Positions 41,965-50,640 of a DNA stretch of 64,000 nucleotides are shown piece after piece. Source of the DNA: DATLRC01 sp035478435. Its GTDB lineage: Bacteria > Patescibacteriota > Saccharimonadia > Saccharimonadales > UBA4665. The stretch is taken from NCBI GenBank assembly GCA_035478435.1, contig DATIJT010000002.1, forward strand, positions 1-64,000, in the 5' to 3' direction. Position numbers and translations under genes: made by a program. How positions within the stretch are numbered: position 1 is the stretch's first letter; every line of letters begins with the position of its first letter. The notes under the pieces were generated by a model. The model made no database searches and had not been told where the DNA came from. It worked only from the letters and a program-made list of their open reading frames with translations.

Positions 41965-43381
41965 CCGCCATTTTAACCGCTTGGTGGAAACCGGCCAGCC
42001 GATTGGCGAGGTTGTCGGCGTGGAATCTTTTTTGGTGAGGATACACGGCCTGCATCCGACCAATCTGCGGGCGCTAGTGATGTTCGAGGATGGCAGCAAA
42101 GGCTTTGTTTACCAGATCATGGAAGATCAAGTGCTGGTTTTGCACCTTGGCGAACGGCCGGTGTCGGTCGGCAGCACGGTTGTCTTGCAACATAGCGACC
42201 TGGTTACCAAAGTCGGCAAAGATTACGTCGGCCGTGTCATCTCGGTCACCGGCCAGCCGCTGGACAGCAAAGGCCCCATCGCCGCCGATAATGTCTGGCC
42301 AATTTTCCATGAGGCACCCAAGCTTTATGAACGCGAGAAGGTCGATAAGCAGCTAGAGACAGGTGTAACGGTGATTGACGAGCTTTTCCCGCTGGTTTAC
42401 GGCCAGCGCATGGCGCTACTGGGCGATAGCCGGTCTGGCAAAAGCACCCTGGCCGCCCAGCTAACCATCAATCAACGCCATACCGATACCATAGTCATCT
42501 ACGTGTTGATCGCCAAACGCCGCAGTGATGTTGATACCCTGCTCGCTCGGCTGGAGACTAACGACGCGCTTAAAAACTCCATCGTGGTAGTCTCGACCAT
42601 GTTTGAATCGCTAGTTATGAGCTATTTGGCGCCCTACGTGGCGTGCTCGATCGGTGAGTATTTGTGGCAAGTCCATGACCAAGACGTGGTGATAATTTAT
42701 GATGATCTAACTAACCACGCCCACGTCCACCGCGAAATCTCTTTGCTTTCCGGTGTCAGCCCGGGCCGTGATTCCTACCCGGGCGACATGTTCTATACCC
42801 ACTCCAGCCTACTGGAGCGAGCCGGCAAACTGGCCCGTAACCATAAAACCTTGACGGCGCTAGCCATGGTCTACGCCCCTGCTGGTGACACTACGGCTTA
42901 TTTGCCGACCAACATTATGTCGATCACAGATGGCCAGTGGATACTCGACATGAATATCTTCCGCGATACCATGCGTCCAGGCCTGAGTACCGGCCTGAGT
43001 GTTACCCGTGTCGGCGGACGCGGCCAGACTGAACGCCAAAGGCAGCTGAGCGCCCAAACGATTTCAGCGCTGAACACCTACGCCCAAGTCCAGGAATTCG
43101 CCCACTTCGGTTCGGAACTGGCCCTGGAAGCCCAAAGGGACCTGCAGCGCGGCAAACGAGTCTATGAACTACTCAACCAATCACCTAGCGAAACTTATTC
43201 GGTGCCAACCCAAATACTGATGCTCGACATTACGCTCAACGCCCCTGAGAGCGCCGTTATAGATATGGCAGCCCTCAAAGCCAAAGCGCCGGAATTCGCC
43301 GTGCGGGTTAAATCGGACGCCGACTTTGATGTTTTGAGCAAAGAGTTATTAAAAGCTGTCCAAGTGGAGCTCAAAAAATGA
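41954..43381 (+). CDS. atpA: F-type ATPase subunit alpha
   Basis: This protein of 475 aa carries the non-catalytic nucleotide site: Walker A GDSRSGKST (canonically GDRQTGKT), Walker B IIYDDL, PGRDSYPGDMFYTHSSLLER, TAYLPTNIMSITDGQ, and the Arg finger in SVTRVGG. The N-terminal beta-barrel is present, but the first helix that normally contacts delta is short. The GTG at 41954 has AAAGG upstream; a GTG at 41945 is an alternative. It overlaps gamma by 4 nt. Confidence 0.93.
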   Translation: MSDNRHFNRLVETGQPIGEVVGVESFLVRIHGLHPTNLRALVMFEDGSKGFVYQIMEDQVLVLHLGERPVSVGSTVVLQHSDLVTKVGKDYVGRVISVTGQPLDSKGPIAADNVWPIFHEAPKLYEREKVDKQLETGVTVIDELFPLVYGQRMALLGDSRSGKSTLAAQLTINQRHTDTIVIYVLIAKRRSDVDTLLARLETNDALKNSIVVVSTMFESLVMSYLAPYVACSIGEYLWQVHDQDVVIIYDDLTNHAHVHREISLLSGVSPGRDSYPGDMFYTHSSLLERAGKLARNHKTLTALAMVYAPAGDTTAYLPTNIMSITDGQWILDMNIFRDTMRPGLSTGLSVTRVGGRGQTERQRQLSAQTISALNTYAQVQEFAHFGSELALEAQRDLQRGKRVYELLNQSPSETYSVPTQILMLDITLNAPESAVIDMAALKAKAPEFAVRVKSDADFDVLSKELLKAVQVELKK

Positions 43382-44241
43382 GGCGCTTACCCGACATAAT
43401 AGCCGACGAAAATTCCATGACGACCTTGGTTAACCTGACCGATGCCCTGCAGGGACTGGCGAGCATCCGCATTGCCCACATTAAAAATCAGGTTCAGAAG
43501 TCGCAGGAATACTTCGATGAACTGTGGCGGATCTACAACCAGATACGGGTTGACCAGGCTTTCCGGTTTGGCCGCACCGGCGAGGCCAAAATCATCAATA
43601 AGGAATTGTTGATTGCCATCACGGCCGAGAGCGGCTTCAACGGTGACATTGATGAAAAATTGATCAACTGGATGCTAGAAAAACACGATCCAGCCAAACA
43701 AGACATCATCATTATCGGCCACCACGGTGTCGTAAAGCTTACCCAGGCCGGCGTTAGTTTTAATAAGTACTACAAATTGCCCGAAAGCGATACCAACCTC
43801 AATGTCCGGCCGCTAGTCAGTCAAGTCCGCTTGTACCGCTCTACCTCCGTCTATTATCAAACTTACGTCTCGCTAATGGTCCAGGACATTAAAAAAATCG
43901 AGCTTAAAAAAGCCGTCCAAGAAGCCGGCGATAAAGTAGAGCTAACCAAAGAAGATGTCATTAGTGAAGCCACTTACATTTTTGAACCGAGCACTTACGC
44001 GGTAGTGGCGCACCTGGAACGCGCCATGTTAGAGATCAGCTTGCTACAGACCATTTTGGACTCCAAACTCGCCCAGTACGCCGCCCGCTTCCGGTCGATG
44101 AGCTTGGCACACAAGAAAGCCGCTGGCACCCAGCAGGATTTGCATGTGCTCTACAACCAAACGCGGCGGTCCCTGAACGACGAGCGTTTGAAGAATATCA
44201 TCAACGGCATTAAAAAAGTCAGGAAGGCGTACGTGTCATGA
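43378..44241 (+). CDS. atpG: F-type ATPase subunit gamma
   Basis: This 287-aa protein has the N- and C-terminal helices of the rotary shaft. The N-terminus ALQGLASIRIAHIKNQVQKS matches the family pattern in place. The C-terminus KLAQYAARFRSMSLAHKKAA with LYNQTRRSLNDERLKNIING corresponds to the conserved Rxx-M...NQxRQxxIT region. The middle alpha/beta domain is diverged (HHGVVKLTQAGV). It overlaps alpha and beta by 4 nt each (ATGA). Confidence 0.88.
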   Translation: MRRLPDIIADENSMTTLVNLTDALQGLASIRIAHIKNQVQKSQEYFDELWRIYNQIRVDQAFRFGRTGEAKIINKELLIAITAESGFNGDIDEKLINWMLEKHDPAKQDIIIIGHHGVVKLTQAGVSFNKYYKLPESDTNLNVRPLVSQVRLYRSTSVYYQTYVSLMVQDIKKIELKKAVQEAGDKVELTKEDVISEATYIFEPSTYAVVAHLERAMLEISLLQTILDSKLAQYAARFRSMSLAHKKAAGTQQDLHVLYNQTRRSLNDERLKNIINGIKKVRKAYVS

Positions 44242-45545
44242 CTGGTGGAGTAGTCCGGTCTATCCGCGGTTTGGTAGTCCAAGTGGAATTCGATGAGGAT
44301 ATGCCGGAACTGAACGAAGTAATTTTAGTTAACAATCTTAGGCAAACACCTCTCCTAGTGCACAGCCTGCCTGGAAGCCAAATGGCCCAATGCCTCAATT
44401 TGCGGGCTGACGCTTCCATCCAAAAAGGCTTGGGCGTGGCCCGCACCAACCAGAGTATTGTCATACCAGTCGGCGATGAGTTGCTGGGCCGCGTAGTTGA
44501 TCCGCTTTGCAAGCCGATAGATGGCCTGCCGCCGATCGACACCTCTAAAATGGCCCGCCGCAATATCTTCCAGCCACCGGCGGGGGCCGCTTCCTTTTCG
44601 GTCAAACAACCCGAAATTTTAGAGACTGGCATTAAAGCGATTGATTTCTTTACGCCGTTCGTCAAAGGCCGCAAAATCGGCATCATCGGCGGCGCCGGCG
44701 TCGGCAAAACCGTCTTGACCATGGAGCTGATTAACAATATCGCCCAAAAAGCCCATGGCCTGAGCTTTTTCGCCGGCATTGGCGAGCGCATCCGGGAAGG
44801 CCATGAACTGTTCGAGACGCTGAAAGAGCGTGACTTGCTTAAAAATACCAGCATGTTCTTTGGCCAAATGGACCAGAACCCAGTGCAACGGGCTTTGGTG
44901 GCGCTGTCGGCCGTCACCGCTGCCGAGTATTTCCGCGACGAACAGGGGCGGGACATCCTATTTTTCGCCGACAACATGTACCGCTACGTCCAAGCCAAAA
45001 ACGAAGTTTCGACAATCATAGATGAAGTGCCGGCCGAAGGCGGCTACGAACCGACGGTTTTCTCGGACGTCAAAGTCTTGCAGGACCGCTTGAGTTCCAG
45101 CGAAAAGGGCTCGATCACCGCCGTCCAAACCATTTACGTGCCGGCCGATGACTTAAGTGACCCAGCCGTCCAAATGGTCCAGCACGAACTGGATTCGGTG
45201 ATTGTGCTCAGCCGCCAGGTGGCCGAAGCCGGCATTCGTCCGGCCATTGACCTTATCCACACCACCTCATCGCTGCTGTCGCCGGATGTCGTCGGTGAGC
45301 GCCACTATGTGCTAAGCGTGCAAGTCCAGGCTTTGCTGCAAAAATACGAATCGCTCAAAGGCATCATCGCCATCATCGGCGAAAACGAACTTAGCTCGGT
45401 AGATAGGGCTGATTACGGCAAAGCCAAGAAGCTGATTGACTACTTTTCACAGCACCTGCACGTCGTCGAAGACCAAACCGCTTATAAGGGCGAGACTTTC
45501 AGCCGCGAAGAAACCTTGAGAGGGGTCGAAGAAATAGTCGTATGA
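44238..45545 (+). CDS. atpD: F-type ATPase subunit beta
   Basis: This 435-aa catalytic subunit has Walker A GGAGVGKTVL (about 150-159), the catalytic Glu in GIGERIREG, GQMDQNPVQRALVAL, DILFFADNMYRY, and TAVQTIYVPADDLSDPA. Three usually stable motifs have drifted. The DELSEED segment reads NELSSVD, GRIPSAVGYQPT reads DEVPAEGGYEPT, and FTQAGxEVS reads VQAKNEVS. It can probably still hydrolyse ATP because the core residues are in place. It overlaps epsilon by 4 nt. Confidence 0.93.
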   Translation: MTGGVVRSIRGLVVQVEFDEDMPELNEVILVNNLRQTPLLVHSLPGSQMAQCLNLRADASIQKGLGVARTNQSIVIPVGDELLGRVVDPLCKPIDGLPPIDTSKMARRNIFQPPAGAASFSVKQPEILETGIKAIDFFTPFVKGRKIGIIGGAGVGKTVLTMELINNIAQKAHGLSFFAGIGERIREGHELFETLKERDLLKNTSMFFGQMDQNPVQRALVALSAVTAAEYFRDEQGRDILFFADNMYRYVQAKNEVSTIIDEVPAEGGYEPTVFSDVKVLQDRLSSSEKGSITAVQTIYVPADDLSDPAVQMVQHELDSVIVLSRQVAEAGIRPAIDLIHTTSSLLSPDVVGERHYVLSVQVQALLQKYESLKGIIAIIGENELSSVDRADYGKAKKLIDYFSQHLHVVEDQTAYKGETFSREETLRGVEEIVV

Positions 45546-45865
45546 GCCCGACCAAAGATGAAACCAAACGGCAATTGGGGCTTTCGCCCGAATCATCATC
45601 CGCCACTGCCGCCGAACCATTATCGATACGCGCCAAGGTCTATTCCTCGGCCCAGGTTTACTTCGACGAGTCGGCTTTGAGCGTTTCGGCCATCAACCGC
45701 ACCGGGCCTTTCGATATTTTGCCTCACCACCACAATTTCATCACTTTATTGAGTCCCTGCGACCTAAAGATCCGCCAATTCAATGGGCGCGAGCAACGCA
45801 TCCGCATCTCCGGCGGAGTCATGCATGTTAAAGCTGACAAGGTAACCGTATTTCTGGATGTGTAA
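45542..45865 (+). CDS. atpC: F-type ATPase subunit epsilon, N-terminal domain only
   Basis: This 107-aa protein contains the epsilon beta-sandwich (about 30-107) with RTGPFDILPHHHNFITLL and RISGGVMHVKADKVTVFLD. The C-terminal two-helix domain that inhibits ATP hydrolysis in many bacteria is absent. A hydrophilic N-terminal extension of about 28 residues is unusual. The sandwich normally binds gamma and the c-ring. It is the last gene of the overlapping chain. Confidence 0.85.
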   Translation: MSPTKDETKRQLGLSPESSSATAAEPLSIRAKVYSSAQVYFDESALSVSAINRTGPFDILPHHHNFITLLSPCDLKIRQFNGREQRIRISGGVMHVKADKVTVFLDV

Positions 45866-45955
45866 AACCACACTATAAACATTTCCCAGCTTTCGGAGGC
45901 TCTTCCTCCTAATCCTCTCCTTTTTGAGGCCAGTCAGTATATAATTTTATTTAAA

Positions 45956-46417
45956 ATGCGTATACGAAAAAGACAAATCTCATTTCTGCGGGCTTTGATT
46001 GAGTCGTCAATGATCTTAATCTTTGGAGTAGTCGGATCACTGATTGCTTTGCCGGCTTATAAAGTTCTTCATAACTTTAATAGATTGCAATCCCAAGGTG
46101 TAAAAACCGAAGGTCAAATTACAAAATACCGAACCAGTGCCTATGACTATAGCGTAGACTATGAATATGTTGTTAATGGTAAGAAGTATCAGAGTAATAT
46201 TGGCTCAACGCATGATTTCTTTAAGAAGCATTCGGATAGCGTCACAGTTCATTACTTAAGCGACCATCCAGATATAAGTTACGCGGATGCCGGCGAGGAC
46301 CCGCATTATGCCAATTCTGGAGATTTTTACATAGGGTTACTTATGGTAGTCTTAAGTCTACTTGGATTTATATATAGTTTGTGGCGTTTTTTATCAGGCA
46401 AAGAGATAGTTATTTAA
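45956..46417 (+). CDS. DUF3592-like membrane protein
   Basis: This 153-aa protein has two transmembrane segments (about 20-37 and 120-140) flanking a small beta domain. The pattern VDYEYVVNGKKYQS, then DSVTVHYLSDHPDIS, is that of DUF3592 proteins. The role is unknown. TATAAT at 45940-45945 lies 10 nt before the ATG with no Shine-Dalgarno sequence. Confidence 0.75.
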   Translation: MRIRKRQISFLRALIESSMILIFGVVGSLIALPAYKVLHNFNRLQSQGVKTEGQITKYRTSAYDYSVDYEYVVNGKKYQSNIGSTHDFFKKHSDSVTVHYLSDHPDISYADAGEDPHYANSGDFYIGLLMVVLSLLGFIYSLWRFLSGKEIVI

Positions 46418-46522
46418 CCAAGTTTAGATTAAAAGAAATCAAGAAGTCTGTTCTCTAAGAGAAAGAAGAGGGTGAATTTATAAATAGAGAGCGTGCTAAT
46501 TGTTTGCTAAAATAATATACAT

Positions 46523-47566
46523 ATGGCAAAAAAAGTTTATGTCGGGATGTCCGGCGGGGTTGACAGTTCCGTTACAGCTGCGCTTTTGAAGCAGCAGGGC
46601 TATGATGTCACGGGCGTTTACATGAAAAACTGGAGCCAAGATTTGCCCGGGCTTGTTTGCCCCTGGAAAGAAGACTATCAGGATGCCAAACGAGTGGCTG
46701 TAGAGCTGGGGATTCCTTTCAAAATGTACGATTTCGAAAAAGAATACCGCCACAAAGTGGTGGATTACATGGTTGAAGGCTACAAAGCAGGCATTACACC
46801 TAATCCAGACGTGATGTGTAACCAGGAAGTAAAATTTAAGTTATTTTTAGACACGGCTCTGGAAGATGGCGCGGACCTTATTGCCACCGGCCATTATTCA
46901 ATAACTAAAAATGGGAAACTTTATATGGCTAAAGACAAAAATAAGGATCAAAGTTACTTTCTATACCGAGTGAGCGAAGATGCTCTTAAGCACTCTCTAA
47001 TGCCTGTTGGTGAACTGACAAAGCCAGAGGTACGTGAATTAGCTAAAAAATTAGGTTTGGCAACAGCTGATAAAAAAGACAGCCAGGGTATTTGCTTTGT
47101 TGGTAAAGTCGGCATCAAAGATTTCCTGCTGCATGAATTAGGCTCTCAACCGCCCGGGCTTATCATTGACCAGCACGGCCGCGAAGTCGGAGAGCATGAT
47201 GGCGCGCTATTTTATACCATTGGTCAGCGCCACGGTTTGAGTGTGGGTGGAGGTTTGCCGTATTACGTTGTCGGCAAAGACATGGCCAAGAATGAAGTTT
47301 ACGTCACTACCGATTTGCAGGATGAAAGGCTATGGAATAAAGATTTACAGCTTACCTCGCTCCACTGGATAAACGAACTGCCCAAAGCCAAGCAAACCTA
47401 CCAAGTCCGCACCCGTTACCGTGGGCCACTGGTCAACTGCACCTTGAGCATAAGAGGCCATAAAGCCATTGTTGATCTGGCGGAAGAACTCCGTGCGATC
47501 ACACCCGGCCAATCGGCGGTTATCTACGAGGGCGACCGCGTCCTCGGTGGCGGGATAGTAAGCTAA
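46523..47566 (+). CDS. mnmA: tRNA 2-thiouridine synthase
   Basis: This 347-aa enzyme thiolates U34 of tRNA-Lys, -Glu and -Gln. It has the PP-loop GMSGGVDSSV, the catalytic Cys99 in PDVMCNQEVKF, ATGHY, and the second catalytic Cys191 in SQGICFVG. GALFYTIGQRHGLSVGGG and a C-terminal beta domain follow. It would act with the cysteine desulfurase at 37885, and the tRNA-Glu(UUC) at 12097 is a natural substrate. TAAAAT lies 9 nt before the ATG with no Shine-Dalgarno sequence. Confidence 0.95.
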   Translation: MAKKVYVGMSGGVDSSVTAALLKQQGYDVTGVYMKNWSQDLPGLVCPWKEDYQDAKRVAVELGIPFKMYDFEKEYRHKVVDYMVEGYKAGITPNPDVMCNQEVKFKLFLDTALEDGADLIATGHYSITKNGKLYMAKDKNKDQSYFLYRVSEDALKHSLMPVGELTKPEVRELAKKLGLATADKKDSQGICFVGKVGIKDFLLHELGSQPPGLIIDQHGREVGEHDGALFYTIGQRHGLSVGGGLPYYVVGKDMAKNEVYVTTDLQDERLWNKDLQLTSLHWINELPKAKQTYQVRTRYRGPLVNCTLSIRGHKAIVDLAEELRAITPGQSAVIYEGDRVLGGGIVS

Positions 47567-47630
47567 AAATTAAACTGCCATAAAATAACACCTATAGAAG
47601 ACAGTCTTCTAATTTTTCTAACCCAGGATA

Positions 47631-48146
47631 TTATCTTTTCTTTCTTTTGGGCCTTCTAGGCTCAGGGGTTTGGGATGCGACGGGCACATTAAGCCCAGCA
47701 GTCACCCCGCTTACTGCAGCCTCCACAAGTCCTAAATGACTGAAGTGACGATTATCAAAACGAGTTAAAGCTTCTAGAAGAGCATCCATATCAAATAGAG
47801 GCGTAGTTGCCCATTTAGGCCCAACGGCAGCTATATACCCGGGGCCGATAACTGATACGAGCCATTCTATGGGCTGCCTCATCCTTCCTAGGGCCGTATC
47901 GATAGACTCTTCTCCTTGGGGAACTTCTCCAGTCTGTTCTAAAGATGCGGCATACTCCAGAATGAAAGCTTCTTGGATATCTGGAGAAGCATTAGTAAGT
48001 CTGGATAGAGCTGCCTGGGCTACAGGATCTATATCTGCAGGAGCATTAGGTGAAGGCTCTAGGGGGCTTGTTTGGACCCACTTTAATACCGATCCGTCTA
48101 TTTTGAATCCATCAGGAGCAAGTGGCTCCACAAAAGCCTCAGTCAT
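47631..48146 (-). CDS. Hypothetical protein
   Basis: This 171-aa acidic, mostly helical protein ends in a basic run (PRRPKRKKR). The ATG at 48146 (MTEAFVEPLAPDGF) is preferred over an in-frame start at 48260, which would lie inside alaS on the opposite strand. There is no signal peptide, membrane segment or recognised motif. It is divergent from alaS. Confidence 0.6.
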   Translation of the reverse strand: MTEAFVEPLAPDGFKIDGSVLKWVQTSPLEPSPNAPADIDPVAQAALSRLTNASPDIQEAFILEYAASLEQTGEVPQGEESIDTALGRMRQPIEWLVSVIGPGYIAAVGPKWATTPLFDMDALLEALTRFDNRHFSHLGLVEAAVSGVTAGLNVPVASQTPEPRRPKRKKR

Positions 48147-48203
48147 TTGAGAATTAAAGCATTTTATAGAGTATATGTAAAGGCATGTTAGACTAGAACA
48201 GAT

Positions 48204-50162
48204 ATGACTGCACAGGAAATTCGTAAGGCCTATTTGAAGTTTTTTGAAGAACGGGGGCACAAGGTGATTCCGCGGGCGCTGCTGGTGCCGCAGAATGACC
48301 CGACGACGCTGTTTACCGGCAGCGGTATGCAGCCGTTAATTCCAAATCTGCTGGGCGAACCGCACCCGGAAGGCTCTAGGCTAACTAACAGCCAAACTTG
48401 CCTTAGAGCGCAAGATATCGAGGAAGTCGGTGATAACCGCCATACCACTTTTTTCGAAATGCTGGGTAATTGGAGCTTGGGCGACTATTTTAAAGCCGAA
48501 CAATTACCTTGGTTTTTTGAATTCTTGGTGGGCCAAGTGGGGCTTGAACCCGAGCGGCTTTATGTGAGTTGTTTTATTGGCGATGAAACCAATAGTATAC
48601 CCAAAGACGTAGAGAGTGCTGAAATTTGGAAAAGATTGTTCGACGAGCAAGGAATTAAGGCCAAAGAAGTCGAAATTGGTTCCGAAGCAAATGGTTACCA
48701 AGTTGGTATGCCCGAAAGTGGTCGGATATTTTACTATGATGCTTCTAAAAACTGGTGGTGCCGAGCTGGCACTATAGGCGAAATGCCCGTAGGTGAACCC
48801 GGCGGACCGGACAGCGAAGTCTTTTACGATTTCGGCACGCCGCACGATGAAAAATACGGCAAAAATTGTCATCCCAACTGTGAGTGCGGCCGCTTCCTGG
48901 AAATCGGCAACAGCGTGTTCATGGAATATGTCAAAACCGAAGCCGGTTTTGCCAAATTACCAAAGCAAAATGTCGATTTCGGTGGCGGCCTGGAGCGCAT
49001 TGCCGCTGCCGGACTGCAAGACCCGGACGTCTTTAAAATCAGCCTGCTGAAGCCGATTATTGACAAACTGGAGCAAATATCCGGCAAAGAGTACGATAGC
49101 CATACTGAAAGCATGCGCGTCATAGCTGACCATTTGCGGGCCGCTGCTTTTCTAGCCATTGATGGCGTGGTACCGAGCAATAAAGAGCAAGGTTACGTCA
49201 TGCGCCGGCTGATGCGCCGCGCGATCCGTTTTGCCTTCGACTTGGGCATTGAACAAAACTTTTTGGAGCAAATTGTACCTGTCATTGTGGATCTCTACCA
49301 AGATGACTTCCCGGAGGTCACACAGAAAAGAGATCAAGTCATTGAAGTGCTGATCAGAGAGGAAAAAGCTTTCCGCCAAACGCTGCGGAAAGGCCTGAAA
49401 GAATTTGATTCCATTGCTGGAATGAAGATGTCAGGGGAGTATAACACTGGTAGCAAGCCCCCTGAACTGCGGGCTGTTATTTTCGGTACAGAACTATTTA
49501 AGCTTTACGATACTTATGGCTTCCCAGTTGAATTGTCTATAGAAGAAGCATTCAAACGGGGGATAGATTTAGAGTCAAATTGGCAGGACAAATTTGACTA
49601 TGAAATGGATATGCAGCGAGAACGCTCTAGAACTGCCACCAAAGGTGAATTCAAGGGCGGCTTGGCCGACCACAGCGAGATAACTACCAAATACCACACG
49701 GCGACCCATTTGATGTACAAAGCTCTCCGCATAGTGCTGGGTGACCATGTCATCCAGCGCGGCAGCAACATCACGGCCGAACGTTTGCGGTTTGATTTTA
49801 GCCACCCCGATAAAATGACGCCGGAGCAAATTGCTGAAGTTGAAAAAATCGTCAACGAACAGATTGATAAAGACTGGCCAGTCAGCTGGCGCGAAGAAAA
49901 CACCAAAGAGGCTTTGGCCAATGGCGTCATGGGCGCCTTTGGCGACCGTTACGGCGAAACGGTCAAAATTTACACCGTAGGCGAACCTGATGGCGAAAAC
50001 TTCAGCCGCGAAATTTGCGGCGGCCCGCACGTCGAACACACCGGCCAACTGGGTGAAGGCGGCATGGATTCGACAGGCTCACCATCCAAGAAACGCTTCA
50101 AAATCACCAAAGAAGAAAGTTCCTCGGCTGGCGTGCGTAGAATTAAGGCGGTGCTAGACTAG
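48204..50162 (+). CDS. alaS: Alanyl-tRNA synthetase, lacking the C-Ala domain
   Basis: This 652-aa class II synthetase charges tRNA-Ala and also alanylates tmRNA. Motif 1 region, FFEMLGNWSLGDYFK (motif 2) and GGGLERIAA (motif 3) are present. The editing domain is intact, with TATHLM and CGGPHVEHTG as metal ligands, and it ends FKITKEESSSAGVRRIKA. The usual C-terminal oligomerisation domain of over 200 residues is missing. TAGACT with upstream TG lies 9 nt before the ATG. A fragment of another alaS lies downstream at 50572. Confidence 0.95.
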   Translation: MTAQEIRKAYLKFFEERGHKVIPRALLVPQNDPTTLFTGSGMQPLIPNLLGEPHPEGSRLTNSQTCLRAQDIEEVGDNRHTTFFEMLGNWSLGDYFKAEQLPWFFEFLVGQVGLEPERLYVSCFIGDETNSIPKDVESAEIWKRLFDEQGIKAKEVEIGSEANGYQVGMPESGRIFYYDASKNWWCRAGTIGEMPVGEPGGPDSEVFYDFGTPHDEKYGKNCHPNCECGRFLEIGNSVFMEYVKTEAGFAKLPKQNVDFGGGLERIAAAGLQDPDVFKISLLKPIIDKLEQISGKEYDSHTESMRVIADHLRAAAFLAIDGVVPSNKEQGYVMRRLMRRAIRFAFDLGIEQNFLEQIVPVIVDLYQDDFPEVTQKRDQVIEVLIREEKAFRQTLRKGLKEFDSIAGMKMSGEYNTGSKPPELRAVIFGTELFKLYDTYGFPVELSIEEAFKRGIDLESNWQDKFDYEMDMQRERSRTATKGEFKGGLADHSEITTKYHTATHLMYKALRIVLGDHVIQRGSNITAERLRFDFSHPDKMTPEQIAEVEKIVNEQIDKDWPVSWREENTKEALANGVMGAFGDRYGETVKIYTVGEPDGENFSREICGGPHVEHTGQLGEGGMDSTGSPSKKRFKITKEESSSAGVRRIKAVLD

Positions 50163-50212
50163 GGCTCCATCTACAAGCATGACATAATAGGTTTATTAAG
50201 GAGAAGCATTAT

Positions 50213-50554
50213 ATGGGAGAAACAACAGAGGCTTCACGCCTTGAACAGGCAATTGGGATAACAGCGGAGATTAGAGAAGCAAGAAACAAACGGCGGAAAG
50301 CAGTTGGACTGTGGGCAGCGGGAACGGCAGTGGCATATTGCGTTATTTTTACGGGTTTGCATGCGATAGGGGTTTCGGAATCGGCCGTAGCCTATAGCGT
50401 AGGTTTCACGATACCCCTAGGACTTGTCGGGCTCATTCCCGTGGCTGATGAAATATCAACTCAAAACTCCGAAATTAAGGTTAAGAAGGAAGAATTATTC
50501 CAACTTCAGTTTAGCGGTGAAGCAAATCAAGCTGAGTTAGGCGCTGTAGCTTAA
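50213..50554 (+). CDS. Small membrane protein with two transmembrane segments
   Basis: This 113-aa protein has a basic helical N-terminus (ITAEIREARNKRRKAVG), two transmembrane segments (about residues 38-57 and 63-83) and a charged C-terminal helix. An AAGGAGAA ribosome-binding site is present. It lies between alaS and the alaS remnant, so it may have arrived with a rearrangement. The function is unknown. Confidence 0.65.
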   Translation: MGETTEASRLEQAIGITAEIREARNKRRKAVGLWAAGTAVAYCVIFTGLHAIGVSESAVAYSVGFTIPLGLVGLIPVADEISTQNSEIKVKKEELFQLQFSGEANQAELGAVA

Positions 50555-50571
50555 AAGTCAGGGTCTTGGAA

Positions 50572-50640
50572 AGTTTCAAAATCACCAAGGAAGAATCCAG
50601 CTCGGCTGGGATAAGAAGAGTAAAGGCAGTACTAAAATGA
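50572..50640 (+). pseudogene. 3' remnant of a second alaS
   Basis: In one frame these 69 nt encode SFKITKEESSSAGIRRVKAV followed by LK and a stop. This is nearly identical in protein to the alaS C-terminus 500 nt upstream (FKITKEESSSAGVRRIKA). Many synonymous positions differ, so it is not a recent tandem copy. It has no start codon or body. Its stop overlaps the cupin ATG as ATGA. Confidence 0.8.
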
